From contig NZ_CP102173.1 in NCBI RefSeq assembly GCF_024584515.1, forward strand, positions 1,302,001-1,366,000: a stretch of 64,000 nt of DNA, read 5' to 3'. The notes beneath the pieces were generated by a model. It was not told where the DNA came from. It did no database searches and was given only the letters and a program-made list of their open reading frames with translations. Numbering within the stretch: position 1 is the first letter of the stretch; every line of letters starts with the position of its first letter. A program made the translations under genes and the position numbers. This DNA comes from Aeromicrobium wangtongii. GTDB lineage: Bacteria; Actinomycetota; Actinomycetes; Propionibacteriales; Nocardioidaceae. Below are positions 26,742-35,697 of this stretch, piece after piece.

Positions 26742-27104
26742 ATGACAGTCGAGACCGAGCAGACCACCGACACCGCCAACACCGGCGTCAGCCTCAGCGC
26801 CGGCGCTGCCGAGAAGGTCGCCAGCCTGCTGGCCCAGGAAGGCCGCGACGACCTGGCACTGCGCATCGCGGTCCAGCCCGGCGGCTGCTCCGGACTGCGC
26901 TACCAGCTGTTCTTCGACGAGCGCTCGCTCGACGGCGACCAGACCTTCGGCTTCGGCGGCGTCAACGTCGTCGTCGACCGGATGAGCCTGCCGTACCTGG
27001 GTGGCGCGACGATCGACTTCGTCGACACGATCGAGAAGCAGGGCTTCACGATCGACAACCCGGCCGCGACCGGTTCGTGCGCCTGCGGCGACTCATTCCA
27101 CTGA
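26742..27104 (+). CDS. erpA: A-type iron-sulfur carrier (ErpA/HesB)
   Basis: This 120-residue protein has the A-type carrier fold, with the first cysteine in QPGGCSGLRYQL and the C-terminal pair in GSCACGDSF. It delivers Fe-S clusters to apo-enzymes; LipA and the Rieske protein QcrA in this window are plausible clients. The ATG at 26742 follows a CGGGAG ribosome site, and the 12-residue upstream extension lacks one. A TACGAT at about 26651-26656 could be its -10. A perfect 34-bp palindrome follows the gene. Confidence 0.92.
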   Translation: MTVETEQTTDTANTGVSLSAGAAEKVASLLAQEGRDDLALRIAVQPGGCSGLRYQLFFDERSLDGDQTFGFGGVNVVVDRMSLPYLGGATIDFVDTIEKQGFTIDNPAATGSCACGDSFH

Positions 27105-27133
27105 TCTCCCGTCCCGCCTGAAGCGGACGTCAC

Positions 27134-27167
27134 TCAACGCCCTCCCGCACGTGCGGGAGGGCGTTGA
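27134..27167. terminator. Perfect 34-bp palindrome after erpA
   Basis: Two 17-base arms (TCAACGCCCTCCCGCAC and its complement) meet with no spacer. It lies 29 bases after the erpA stop and one base before the -10 of the next gene. It may terminate erpA transcription, though no T-tract follows. It also covers the -35 position of the downstream promoter, so an operator role is possible. Confidence 0.65.
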
Positions 27168-27168
27168 C

Positions 27169-27174
27169 TACTGT
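27169..27174 (+). promoter_or_regulatory. Leaderless -10 (TACTGT) of the adenosine kinase gene
   Basis: TACTGT is six bases before the GTG at 27181. The preceding palindrome occupies the -35 region. Confidence 0.5.
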
Positions 27175-27180
27175 GTGGGG

Positions 27181-28155
27181 GTGCACCTCGCCATCACCGG
27201 TTCGATCGCCACCGATCACCTCATGACCTTTCCTGGCAAGTTCGTCGACTCGCTGGTCCCCGACCAGCTGGACAAGATCTCGCTGTCATTCCTCGTCGAC
27301 GACCTCGATGTCCGACGCGGCGGCTGCGGGGCGAACATCGCCTTCGCGCTGGCCAAGCTGGGCCACCGTGCCCTGCTCGTGGGAGCTGTCGGGCGCGACT
27401 TCGAGACCGAGTACCGCGGCTGGCTCGACGCCGCCGGCGTCGACACGAGCGGCATCCTGGTGTCCGAGACGCGCCACACGGCCCGCTTCGTGTGCACCAC
27501 CGACACCGAGCTGGCACAGTTCGCGACGTTCTACGCCGGTGCGATGTCCGAGTCCCGTGACATCGACCTGCTGTCGGTCGGCTCCGGCTACGACCTGGTG
27601 CTCATCGGGCCCGACGACCCGGACGGCATGCTGCGCCACACCCGCGCGTGCCGCGACAACGGCATCCCGTTCGCCGCCGATCCGTCGCAGCAGCTCGCCT
27701 GGGCCGACGGCGACGTCATCCGCGACCTGATCGACGGCGCCGCCTACCTGTTCAGCAACGACTACGAGGCGTCCCTCATCCAGCAGAAGACCGGCTGGAC
27801 GGCCGAGCACGTGCGCGCGCACGTCGGGACGCAGATCATCACCCGCGGCAAGAACGGCGCGACCGTGCTGCCCGCCGACGGCGACCCGATCGAGGTCAAG
27901 GCCATCGAGGGTGTCGTCGCGGTCGACCCGACCGGCGTCGGCGACAGCTTCCGGGCCGGCTTCCTGGCCGGCATCGCGGCAGGCCTGGGCTTCGAGCGCT
28001 CTGCCCAGATCGGCTGCACCATCGCGGCCAGCGTCGTGGAGACCACGGGCACCCAGGAGTACGTCCTGGAGCGCGACGGCTTCCTCAAGCGCCTCGCGGC
28101 CGCCTACGGCGACTCGGCCCGCACCGAGGTCGACGCAGCGCTTTCCCTCGCGTGA
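27181..28155 (+). CDS. cbhK: PfkB-family carbohydrate/adenosine kinase
   Basis: This is a 324-residue kinase of the ribokinase family. It starts MHLAITGSIATDHLMTFPGKF and has the substrate-site GGCGANIAFALAKLG. The catalytic motif is DPTGVGDSFRAGF, in which the usual GAGD is GVGD. This start and layout match mycobacterial CbhK (Rv2202c), which has been characterised as an adenosine kinase, and the position between erpA and ctaC is the same. It probably phosphorylates adenosine, though sugars cannot be excluded. The GTG start fits the leaderless promoter. Confidence 0.88.
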   Translation: MHLAITGSIATDHLMTFPGKFVDSLVPDQLDKISLSFLVDDLDVRRGGCGANIAFALAKLGHRALLVGAVGRDFETEYRGWLDAAGVDTSGILVSETRHTARFVCTTDTELAQFATFYAGAMSESRDIDLLSVGSGYDLVLIGPDDPDGMLRHTRACRDNGIPFAADPSQQLAWADGDVIRDLIDGAAYLFSNDYEASLIQQKTGWTAEHVRAHVGTQIITRGKNGATVLPADGDPIEVKAIEGVVAVDPTGVGDSFRAGFLAGIAAGLGFERSAQIGCTIAASVVETTGTQEYVLERDGFLKRLAAAYGDSARTEVDAALSLA

Positions 28156-28180
28156 CAGGAGGCCCGGGGGCGCGAGCGCG

Positions 28181-28227
28181 CTTCAGGGCCACCTGACCAT
28201 TCCCAGCATGTTCCCCTGAAGTAAGGT
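28181..28227 (+). promoter_or_regulatory. ctaC promoter with upstream inverted repeat
   Basis: The -10 TAAGGT (28222-28227) is six bases before the GTG at 28234. Directly upstream, CTTCAGGG (28181-28188) and CCCTGAAG (28214-28221) form an 8-bp inverted repeat with a 25-base spacer that covers the -35 region. It may be an operator for the oxidase operon or a hairpin that ends the upstream transcript. Confidence 0.45.
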
Positions 28228-28233
28228 GCTTTC

Positions 28234-29154
28234 GTGTCAGCACGTGACAATCATGGTCCAGAAAGGCGCCCCGTGGGTCGGATGAAGTTGGCGGTTGTCT
28301 TGTTCGCCGCCGTTGTTTTGAGCGGCTGCTCTCCTGATGCCGACTCGGATCTGGCGCGTCTCGCGCTGCCGGTCGGCGCGAGCGATCGCTCCCAGTACAT
28401 CTGGGAGCTGTGGCTCGGTGCGTGGATCGCCGTGCTGGTGATCTTCCTGGTGGTGTTCGGTCTGATCATCTACTCGATGATCCGTTACCGTCGCCGCAGC
28501 GACGACGAGATCCCGGCGCAGATCCGGTACAACCTCCCGATCGAGGCGCTGTACACCTTCGCCCCGGTCATCGTCGTCGCGGTGTTCTTCTTCCACACCG
28601 TCACCTCGCAGAACGATGTTCTCGAGCGAGTCGACAACCCCGATCACTCGATCGAGGTCATCGGCAGCCAGTGGCAGTGGGCTTTCAACTACATCGACGA
28701 GGACGCGACCGACGGTGAGGACGTCTTCGACGTCGGCACCCCGGCGCAGCCCGCCGAGCTGTGGCTGCCGGTGGACGAGTCGGTCCGCTTCACGTTGAAG
28801 TCGCCCGATGTCATCCACTCCTTCTGGATCCCGGAGTTCTACTTCAAGCTGGACGTCGTGCCCGGCAAGGTCAACAGCTTCGACATGACGCCGACACGTA
28901 CCGGCGTCTTCACGGGCCGCTGCGCAGAGCTGTGCGGCCTGTACCACTCACGCATGATCTTCAAGGCCCACGTCGTCACCCGCGCCGAGTACGACGCGCA
29001 CCTGGCTGAGCTCGAGAAGGCCGGCCAGACCGGACGCCCCCAGGGCGCCTCGGATGCCGATCGGATCGCAGGTCTTGAGGGCAAGGACAAGACCGGCCGC
29101 GTCGACGAGGTTCAGCGCGGCGCAGGCGACTACAAGGACGGAGCTGGCGACTGA
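28234..29154 (+). CDS. ctaC: Cytochrome c oxidase subunit II
   Basis: This 306-residue subunit carries the CuA centre of the aa3 oxidase. A lipoprotein-type signal ends in VVLSGC (Cys32), two helices lie at about 60-83 and 105-122, and a cupredoxin domain follows. The CuA ligands His195, Cys230, Glu232, Cys234, His238 and Met241 are all present. The GTG at 28234 is favoured by the leaderless -10; starts at 28273 (GTG) or 28282 (ATG) would give a more usual short signal peptide and remain possible. It overlaps ctaD by one base. Confidence 0.95.
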   Translation: MSARDNHGPERRPVGRMKLAVVLFAAVVLSGCSPDADSDLARLALPVGASDRSQYIWELWLGAWIAVLVIFLVVFGLIIYSMIRYRRRSDDEIPAQIRYNLPIEALYTFAPVIVVAVFFFHTVTSQNDVLERVDNPDHSIEVIGSQWQWAFNYIDEDATDGEDVFDVGTPAQPAELWLPVDESVRFTLKSPDVIHSFWIPEFYFKLDVVPGKVNSFDMTPTRTGVFTGRCAELCGLYHSRMIFKAHVVTRAEYDAHLAELEKAGQTGRPQGASDADRIAGLEGKDKTGRVDEVQRGAGDYKDGAGD

Positions 29155-30929
29155 TGGCCACCGCAACTTTCGACGATGCGTCGACCACGTTGAGGGCGGG
29201 GGTGCGCGAACGTACCCTCGGCCAGAAGGTCGTGACGGTGCTGACGACGACTGATCACAAGGTCATCGGCAACATGTACCTGATCACGTCGTTCGCCTTC
29301 TTCATCATCGGCGGCATCCTCGCGCTGCTGATCCGCGCCGAGCTGGCGCAGCCGGGAACGCAGATCGTCGACGACGAGACGTACAACCAGCTGTTCACGA
29401 TGCACGGCACGATCATGCTCCTGATGTTCGCGACGCCGCTGTTCTTCGGCTTCGCCAACGCGATCATGCCCCTGCAGATTGGTGCGCCCGACGTGGCGTT
29501 CCCGCGCCTGAACATGTTCAGCTACTGGCTGTACCTGTTCGGCAGCACGATCGTCGTCTCGGGCTTCTTCGTGCCCGGTGGTGCGGCGAGCTTCGGTTGG
29601 TTCGCGTACGCCCCCCTGAGCGATGCGGTCAACTCGCCGGGAGCGGGCGGTGACCTGTGGGTCATGGGCCTGTGGATGTCGGGTCTGGGCACGATCCTGG
29701 GCGCCGTCAACTTCATCACCACGATCTTCACGATGCGTGCGCCCGGCATGACGATGTTCCGCATGCCGATCTTCGTGTGGAACACGCTGGTCACCAGCAT
29801 GCTCGTGATCATCGCCTTCCCGATCTTCGGCGCAGCACTGCTGAGCCTGGCAGCGGACCGGATGCTCGGAGCCCACGTCTTCGATCCGGCCAACGGCGGA
29901 CCGATCCTGTGGCAGCACCTGTTCTGGTTCTTCGGACACCCCGAGGTCTACATCATCGCGCTGCCGTTCTTCGGCATCGTGACCGAGATCCTGCCGGTGT
30001 TCGCGCGCAAGCCGATCTTCGGCTACGTCGGACTCGTCGGCGCGACCCTGATGATCGCCGCCCTGTCGGTGGCGGTGTGGGCCCACCACATGTTCGTGAC
30101 CGGCTCGGTCGACCTGGCGTTCTTCTCCTTCATGACGTTCCTCATCGCGGTGCCGACCGGAGTGAAGTTCTTCAACTGGATCGGCACGTTGTGGGGCGGA
30201 TCCCTGTCCTTCGACACCCCGCTGATCTTCTCGCTCGGCTTCCTGACGACCTTCCTGTTCGGTGGTCTGACCGGTGTCATCCTGGCGTCGCCGACGCTGG
30301 ACTTCCAGCTGTCCGACAGCTACTTCGTGGTCGCGCACTTCCACTACGTGGTCTTCGGCACCGTCGTGTTCGCGATGTTCGCCGGCTTCTACTACTGGTG
30401 GCCCAAGTTCACCGGGCGGATGCTGGACGAGAAGCTGGGCAAGATCCACTTCTGGCTGCTGTTCATCGGCTTCCACCTGACGTTCCTCGTGCAGCACTGG
30501 CTGGGTGTGGAGGGCATGCCGCGTCGCTACGCCGACTACGGACCGTTCGACGGCTTCACCACGCTGAACGAGATCTCCTCGGTGGGTGCCTTCCTGCTGG
30601 GCGCCTCGACGCTGCCGTTCTTCTTCAACGTCTGGAAGTCGCGCAAGGCGCCGCTCGTGGGCCTTGACGATCCGTGGGGCTGGGGACGTTCGCTGGAGTG
30701 GGCGACCTCGTCGCCTCCGCCGCGTCACAACTTCACGTCGCTGCCGCGCATCCGCTCCGAGAGCCCTGCCTTCGATCTGCACCACCCGGAGATCGCTGCG
30801 CTCGAGCTGGCGGACAACCCCGGTGAGGACTCCGTCTTCGCCGATGCCCCCGATGTCAGTGGCAAGGGCAGCCAGGCCGAAGGCCGCGCCCGGGGCACCT
30901 CACACGATGAAGAACAGGACGGTCGCTGA
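29154..30929 (+). CDS. ctaD: Cytochrome c oxidase subunit I
   Basis: This 591-residue, twelve-helix subunit holds heme a and the heme a3-CuB site. Visible motifs are [10 protein letters not shown] (heme a ligand), [13 protein letters not shown] (CuB His and the cross-linked Tyr), VWAHHMF (two CuB His) and [11 protein letters not shown] (heme ligands). It reduces oxygen to water and pumps protons in the membrane. It begins at the stop of ctaC (TGATG) and is followed by ctaF after three bases. In M. tuberculosis ctaD is elsewhere, so this three-gene operon is a lineage difference. Confidence 0.97.
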   Translation: MATATFDDASTTLRAGVRERTLGQKVVTVLTTTDHKVIGNMYLITSFAFFIIGGILALLIRAELAQPGTQIVDDETYNQLFTMHGTIMLLMFATPLFFGFANAIMPLQIGAPDVAFPRLNMFSYWLYLFGSTIVVSGFFVPGGAASFGWFAYAPLSDAVNSPGAGGDLWVMGLWMSGLGTILGAVNFITTIFTMRAPGMTMFRMPIFVWNTLVTSMLVIIAFPIFGAALLSLAADRMLGAHVFDPANGGPILWQHLFWFFGHPEVYIIALPFFGIVTEILPVFARKPIFGYVGLVGATLMIAALSVAVWAHHMFVTGSVDLAFFSFMTFLIAVPTGVKFFNWIGTLWGGSLSFDTPLIFSLGFLTTFLFGGLTGVILASPTLDFQLSDSYFVVAHFHYVVFGTVVFAMFAGFYYWWPKFTGRMLDEKLGKIHFWLLFIGFHLTFLVQHWLGVEGMPRRYADYGPFDGFTTLNEISSVGAFLLGASTLPFFFNVWKSRKAPLVGLDDPWGWGRSLEWATSSPPPRHNFTSLPRIRSESPAFDLHHPEIAALELADNPGEDSVFADAPDVSGKGSQAEGRARGTSHDEEQDGR

Positions 30930-30932
30930 TCC

Positions 30933-31328
30933 ATGAAGGCCGAAACTTGGACAATCGTCGCGGTCGGGATCTTCTTCGCCCTGATCTCGCCCGTCTACTG
31001 GGTCCTGACCAAGGACCCGACCGGTACCACCGCACTGGTCATGACGATGCTGCTGTGCGTCCTGCTGGGGTTCTACCTCGGCGTCGTCGCCAAGCAGATC
31101 CCCGACCGCCCCGAGGACCGCAGCGATGGCGAGATCGCTGAGGGAGCCGGTGAGCAGGGCTTCTTCCCCCCGTACAGCTGGTGGCCGCTGTTCGCGGCGC
31201 TCGCACTGTCCGTCGTCGTGCTCGGCTCGGTGTTCGGCTGGTGGCTGTTCATCATCGGCGCAGGCATCCTGGCGATCACCGTCTGGGGCTGGGTCTTCGA
31301 GTACTACCGCGGCATCCACGCTCACTGA
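30933..31328 (+). CDS. ctaF: Cytochrome c oxidase subunit IV (actinobacterial)
   Basis: This 131-residue protein has the four hydrophobic segments of the actinobacterial subunit IV: residues 5-25, 34-53, 78-98 and 100-120. It begins MKAETWTIVAVGIFF and includes QGFFPPYSWWPL. It stabilises the bcc-aa3 supercomplex. It ends the ctaC-ctaD-ctaF operon; a hairpin terminator follows 13 bases after the stop. Confidence 0.93.
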   Translation: MKAETWTIVAVGIFFALISPVYWVLTKDPTGTTALVMTMLLCVLLGFYLGVVAKQIPDRPEDRSDGEIAEGAGEQGFFPPYSWWPLFAALALSVVVLGSVFGWWLFIIGAGILAITVWGWVFEYYRGIHAH

Positions 31329-31341
31329 GCAACAACACCTG

Positions 31342-31373
31342 GGGCGGCATCATCGATCACGATGGTGCCGCCC
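31342..31373 (+). terminator. Terminator of the ctaCDF operon
   Basis: Arms GGGCGGCATCATCG (31342-31355) and CGATGGTGCCGCCC (31360-31373) pair with one G-T wobble around an ATCA loop, followed by TTGG. It lies 13 bases after the ctaF stop. Confidence 0.75.
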
Positions 31374-31429
31374 TTGGCATTGCAGGCCGTGAGCGACCTC
31401 ATGTGGGCTTGAGACGACCAGCCAGCCCG

Positions 31430-31435
31430 TAAACT
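31430..31435 (+). promoter_or_regulatory. Leaderless -10 (TAAACT) of the L,D-transpeptidase
   Basis: TAAACT is six bases before the second of two consecutive GTG codons (31442), which therefore is the better start than 31439. Confidence 0.5.
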
Positions 31436-31441
31436 GTTGTG

Positions 31442-32653
31442 GTGAAGCAACTCAGAATGCCCCTCGCGCTGCTGTTCGCAGCCGTGATCGCCCTGTCGTC
31501 CTGCTCGATCAACGACGCCAAGGACGCGGTCAACCCTTCGCAGTCCGAGAACGCCATCAGCCTGACGCCGAACGTCAGCGACGGCGCGTCGGACGTCAAG
31601 GTGAGCACCTTCGTGCGCGTGCTGGCCGAGGACGGCAACGTGACGTCGGCCAAGCTGACCACCGCGGACGGCTCGACGCAGATCGACGGACGCATCAGCG
31701 AGACCGGGTGGCGCGCCGACAGCCGCCTGGAGCCGGGCACGGCGTACAAGCTCGCCGTCACCGGAGTGGGGGAGGACGGCAAGGAGGCGACCGTCACCCG
31801 CGCGTTCACGACCCAGGCCCTGAGCCTGGACCAGCAGACCTATCCCTCCGTCGCCCCCCTGCAGGGCGAGACCGTCGGTGTCGGCATGCCAGTCATCGTG
31901 ACCTTCGATCTCCCGGTCAAGAATCGCGCGCTGTTCGAGAAGCACATGAAGGTGAGCACCGACAACGGCGTCACCGGATCGTGGACGTGGTTCAGCGACC
32001 GTGAGGCCCACTTCCGTCCCGAGCAGTACTGGCCGGCCCGCACCAAGGTCAACGTGCGGCTGAACCTCAACAGCCTGCCCGCCGGCGGCGGCATCTACGG
32101 CCAGCAGGACCAGGACGTCAGCTTCGAGGTGGGCCAGAAGGTCGTCAGCACGGTCGACATCGGCAAGCACCGGCTGACGTACACCGTCGATGACAAGAAG
32201 GTGCGCACGATCCCGGTCACGACCGGTGACGACAGCCACCGCACGCGCCAGGGCATCAAGGTCATCATGGAGAAGTTCGCCGCCGTCGACATGGACGCGG
32301 CCACCACCGGCGTCGACTCCGAGGACCCGGGCTACTACAACCTGAAGGACGTCCAGTGGGCGATGCGGCTGACCAACTCCGGTGAGTTCATGCACGCCGC
32401 CCCGTGGTCGGTCAGCTCGCAGGGCAGGGCGAACGTCAGCCACGGCTGCACCGGCATGAGCACCACCGACGCCAAGTGGCTGTACGACCGGTCGCGCCGC
32501 GGAGACGTCGTGGAGTACGTCGACAGCCCGCGTCCGCTCGAGGACCGCAACGGCTGGACCGACTGGAACGTCCCGTGGACGACCTGGACGGCGGGTTCGG
32601 CGCTGCAGGCCGCCGCGGCCGATCAGCCCGCCGACGACGGCGTCGTCGACTGA
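31442..32653 (+). CDS. Lipoprotein L,D-transpeptidase
   Basis: This is a 403-residue secreted protein. A lipobox LSSC near residue 21 predicts a membrane-anchored lipoprotein. Two Ig-like (Big_5/BIg) domains cover about 40-240, and the YkuD catalytic domain has SHGCTGMS near residues 333-340 with the nucleophile Cys. The usual SHGCxR arginine is replaced by glycine-methionine, as in mycobacterial LdtMt2-type enzymes. It makes 3-3 peptidoglycan cross-links resistant to most beta-lactams. The GTG at 31442 is preferred over 31439 by -10 spacing. It lies alone between the two respiratory operons. Confidence 0.93.
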   Translation: MKQLRMPLALLFAAVIALSSCSINDAKDAVNPSQSENAISLTPNVSDGASDVKVSTFVRVLAEDGNVTSAKLTTADGSTQIDGRISETGWRADSRLEPGTAYKLAVTGVGEDGKEATVTRAFTTQALSLDQQTYPSVAPLQGETVGVGMPVIVTFDLPVKNRALFEKHMKVSTDNGVTGSWTWFSDREAHFRPEQYWPARTKVNVRLNLNSLPAGGGIYGQQDQDVSFEVGQKVVSTVDIGKHRLTYTVDDKKVRTIPVTTGDDSHRTRQGIKVIMEKFAAVDMDAATTGVDSEDPGYYNLKDVQWAMRLTNSGEFMHAAPWSVSSQGRANVSHGCTGMSTTDAKWLYDRSRRGDVVEYVDSPRPLEDRNGWTDWNVPWTTWTAGSALQAAAADQPADDGVVD

Positions 32654-32684
32654 TCTGAGGGCGGTCTCCCAGGAGATCCCACCG

Positions 32685-32728
32685 AGCTGGCGCATCACCC
32701 CGGTCGTGACCCGGGTGATGCGCCAGCT
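32685..32728 (+). terminator. Hairpin after the L,D-transpeptidase gene
   Basis: Sixteen-base arms (AGCTGGCGCATCACCC at 32685-32700 and its complement at 32713-32728) surround a 12-base loop, followed by TTG. It probably ends the plus-strand transcript. The next 160 bases hold no convincing gene. Confidence 0.75.
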
Positions 32729-32888
32729 TGCTGTGCGACGGGGACGACGGGGTGCCCGTTTCCGGTGTGACGCGCCCGGGCGGTGTCGCAGCACCGCACG
32801 TCGGGGGACGCGTGCCACCACAGACGGGGCCCAGAGCCGGGGGAGGGGCTGCGGGGCGTGCGGGGCGGTGTGGTTGGCCCTGGACATG

Positions 32889-32923
32889 AGAAGCCCCCGT
32901 CAGCGACGCTGACGGGGGCTTCT
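32889..32923 (-). terminator. Hairpin after qcrB
   Basis: Perfect 16-base arms (AGAAGCCCCCGTCAGC and its complement) with a three-base loop lie 19 bases past the qcrB stop on the minus strand. It should end the ctaE-qcrCAB transcript. Confidence 0.85.
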
Positions 32924-32941
32924 ACGGGGCTTTGCGCGGTC

Positions 32942-34651
32942 TCAGTGGACCCGGGGGATACCCGTCTCCGACACGCCCTGGAACTCGTCGCCGAGCTCGA
33001 CGGGGTGACCGTCGTGCTCTGCGAGGTGCTCCTCGGCGTGGTGGACCTCTTCGATCGACGGCTTGTCCACCGTGTCGCGGTAGTAGAACTCGCGGAGCCT
33101 GGCCCGCAGCTTCGCCTTGCGCGAGTGCGGAGCGGCGACGCCGTTCTTGTCGGTCTCGGCCGGAGCCTCGAGCACGGGGACACGGTCACGGGCGGTGAGT
33201 GTGTACTGCTCGGCGATCGGCAGGGGAGCGTGACGCTCCGAGAAGCCGCCGTCGGGCGAGCGCTCGATGACGCCGGTCTCGTAGCCGTGCAGGAGGCGGT
33301 TGTTGTCCGCCCGCTGCAGACCGATGCAGATGCGCTTGGTCACGATGAACGCGATGACCGGCGCCACGAAGAAGGCGATCCGGAAGATCTCCGTCAACAC
33401 GTAGATGTCCATGTGCAGCTGGGTGGCGATGATGTCGTTGCCACCGGCAGCCCAGCCGACACCGTAGGCCGTCATGGCCGCGACGCCCAGCGCCGTGCGG
33501 ACCGGGGCGTTGCGGGGACGCTCGAGCAGGTGGTGCTCGCGCTTGTCGCCGGTGATCCACTGCTCGATGAACGGCCACAGGGCCAGCGAGACGAACAGCA
33601 GGGTCAGACCGCCGACACCCGGGATGAAGACGTTCCAGCTCCAGGTGAAGCCCAAGAAGGTGCTCTCGAGACCGGGCATGAGCCGCACGACACCCTCGGA
33701 GAAGCCCATGTACCAGTCAGGCTGCGATCCGGCGGTGACCTCGGACGGGTTGTACGGTCCGTACGCCCACACCGGGTTGATCTGCAGCAGGGCACCCATC
33801 AGCGCCGTGAAGCCGAAGACGACGAAGAAGAATCCGCCGGCCTTGGCCGCGTACACGGGGAGCATCGGGTAGCCGACGACGTTGTTCTCGGTACGTCCGG
33901 GTCCAGGCCACTGCGTGTGCTTGTGGTAGACGAGCAGCAGCATGTGGGCACCGATGAGGCCGAGCAGCAGCGCCGGGATCAGCAGGATGTGCGCCATGTA
34001 GAGGCGCGGGATGATCTCGTCACCGGGGAACTCGCCACCGAAGATGAAGAACTCGAGGTACGAGCCGACCAGGGGGATCGAGCGGATGAGTCCGTCGACG
34101 AAGCGAAGTCCGGTGCCGGACAGCAGGTCATCGGGCAGCGAGTAGCCCGCGAATCCCTCGACCATGCCGAGCGACAGCAGGCCGACGCCGATGAGCCAGT
34201 TGATCTCACGCGGCTTGCGGTACGCGCCCGTGAAGAACACGCGCAGCATGTGCACCATCATCGAGGCGACGAACAGGGCCGCGGCCCAGTGGTGGATCTG
34301 GCGGATCAGCAGGCCACCGCGGATGTCGAACGAGATGTCCAGCGTCGACTTGTACGCCTGCGACATCTCCAGACCGTTGAACGGCAGGTAGGAGCCGTGG
34401 TACTCGACCTCGGCCATGCTGGGCTGGAACCAGAACGTCAGGAAGACGCCGGTCACCAGCAGGACGACAAAGCTCCACAGCGCGATCTCGCCGAGCATGA
34501 ACGACCAGTGCTCGGGGAAGACCTTGCGCAGGTTCTTCTTGGCGACACCGGCCAGACCGAGCCGGTCGTCGAGCCAGCCGACGGGACCGGCGGCCTTCTT
34601 CCCGACGCCAGTTTCCTGGATCGGTGTGTACTCCTGCTCAGTCGTGCTCAT
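32942..34651 (-). CDS. qcrB: Cytochrome bc1 complex cytochrome b subunit
   Basis: This 569-residue subunit has eight or nine membrane helices and the actinobacterial C-terminal extension. Heme ligand regions are RQIHHWAAALFVASMMVHMLR and AHILLIPALLLGLIGAHMLL. The quinol-site PEWY motif appears as PDWYMGF. The long soluble tail (residues 430-569) is typical of actinobacterial QcrB. It oxidises menaquinol and passes electrons to the Rieske protein; it is the target of drugs such as Q203 in mycobacteria. It overlaps qcrA by four bases. Confidence 0.97.
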   Translation of the reverse strand: MSTTEQEYTPIQETGVGKKAAGPVGWLDDRLGLAGVAKKNLRKVFPEHWSFMLGEIALWSFVVLLVTGVFLTFWFQPSMAEVEYHGSYLPFNGLEMSQAYKSTLDISFDIRGGLLIRQIHHWAAALFVASMMVHMLRVFFTGAYRKPREINWLIGVGLLSLGMVEGFAGYSLPDDLLSGTGLRFVDGLIRSIPLVGSYLEFFIFGGEFPGDEIIPRLYMAHILLIPALLLGLIGAHMLLLVYHKHTQWPGPGRTENNVVGYPMLPVYAAKAGGFFFVVFGFTALMGALLQINPVWAYGPYNPSEVTAGSQPDWYMGFSEGVVRLMPGLESTFLGFTWSWNVFIPGVGGLTLLFVSLALWPFIEQWITGDKREHHLLERPRNAPVRTALGVAAMTAYGVGWAAGGNDIIATQLHMDIYVLTEIFRIAFFVAPVIAFIVTKRICIGLQRADNNRLLHGYETGVIERSPDGGFSERHAPLPIAEQYTLTARDRVPVLEAPAETDKNGVAAPHSRKAKLRARLREFYYRDTVDKPSIEEVHHAEEHLAEHDGHPVELGDEFQGVSETGIPRVH

Positions 34652-35697
34652 GCCTTATCATCCAACTTCTTCTGGTCACGCGCGAGCTCGGGGTAGCTGG
34701 GACCGACGATTTCGGGGAAGTCGCTCATCGCGATCAGGTAGCCCTCGTCGTCCAGGCCGAGCGGCAGCTGGGGGAGCGGCCGGTGGGCGGGGCCGAAGAT
34801 GACCTTGCCGTTGTCACCCAGGTCGTAGGTCGACTGGTGGCACGGGCACAGCAGGTGGTGCGTCTGCTGCTCCCACAGGCTGATCGGGCAACCCACGTGC
34901 GTGCAGATCTTGGAGTAGCACAAGATGCCGTCGACGCCCCAGTTCTCCTTGCCCTTGTCGGGCGTGACGTCCTCGGGGCGCATGCGCACGACGATGATCG
35001 CGGCCTTGGCCTTGACCGCCAGCAGCTCGGAGCCGTGCAGGACGGGGTCGCCGTCGGCGTTGGTCTCGTACACCACGGCGGGCTCGCCGTTGATGAGCTG
35101 TCCGACCTGGATGTCGGCCGGCTTGAGCGGAGTGCCGGTGACGTCGTTGACCAGGCGCATGCCCTTCTTCCAGACCGTGTGGCTCTGGCCGTGCGGAAGG
35201 GGACCGAGATCGCGCAGCAGGACGATCGCGGGCAGGCCCAGCAGGCCCATCGCGCCGAGCAGGCTGTTGCGGATCATCGGGCGCCGGCCGAAGCCGGACT
35301 CCTCGATGCCGGCGTTCAGGTCCTTCATGACCGCGACGCGGTCCTGCTCGGAGGACGCTGCCGGGTGCCGCATCTCGATCATCTCGTGATCGCCCATGAG
35401 CTTCTTGGCCCACTGGATGATGCCGACGCCGATGAGCAGCATGCCGCCGCCCAGCGTCACGCCGAAGGCGAAGTTCTGGGCCGACCAGCCCAGGAACGTC
35501 GCGTCGATGTCGATCGCGAAGTATGCGACGCAGAAGCCGAGGAACAGCAGGCCCGCGACGATGAACATCGCGGAGATCTGACGTGCCGTGCGCGTGGCCT
35601 CGGCCTCGTCGACGTCCTGCGGACGGTAGAGGTGCTCGGGAAGGCCCGGGTCCCTGATCGGCTCTGCGTCAGGGATCGGTTGCAGATCGTCGCTCAT
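34648..35697 (-). CDS. qcrA: Ubiquinol/menaquinol-cytochrome c reductase Rieske subunit
   Basis: This 349-residue protein has three membrane helices (about residues 42-62, 75-95 and 148-165), as in actinobacteria, and a C-terminal Rieske domain. The 2Fe-2S ligands are Cys265 and His267 in CTHVGC and Cys284 and His287 in CPCHQ; Cys270 and Cys286 form the disulfide. The ATG at 35697 overlaps the qcrC stop and starts the homology; the longer frame covers qcrC. It delivers electrons from quinol to the diheme cytochrome QcrC. Confidence 0.96.
   Translation of the reverse strand: MSDDLQPIPDAEPIRDPGLPEHLYRPQDVDEAEATRTARQISAMFIVAGLLFLGFCVAYFAIDIDATFLGWSAQNFAFGVTLGGGMLLIGVGIIQWAKKLMGDHEMIEMRHPAASSEQDRVAVMKDLNAGIEESGFGRRPMIRNSLLGAMGLLGLPAIVLLRDLGPLPHGQSHTVWKKGMRLVNDVTGTPLKPADIQVGQLINGEPAVVYETNADGDPVLHGSELLAVKAKAAIIVVRMRPEDVTPDKGKENWGVDGILCYSKICTHVGCPISLWEQQTHHLLCPCHQSTYDLGDNGKVIFGPAHRPLPQLPLGLDDEGYLIAMSDFPEIVGPSYPELARDQKKLDDKA

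Noticed and set aside
32706..32912. Small plus-strand open frame between the transpeptidase and qcrB
   Set aside because: It lies among two terminator hairpins in a convergent spacer, with Arg/Gly-rich translation and no ribosome site.
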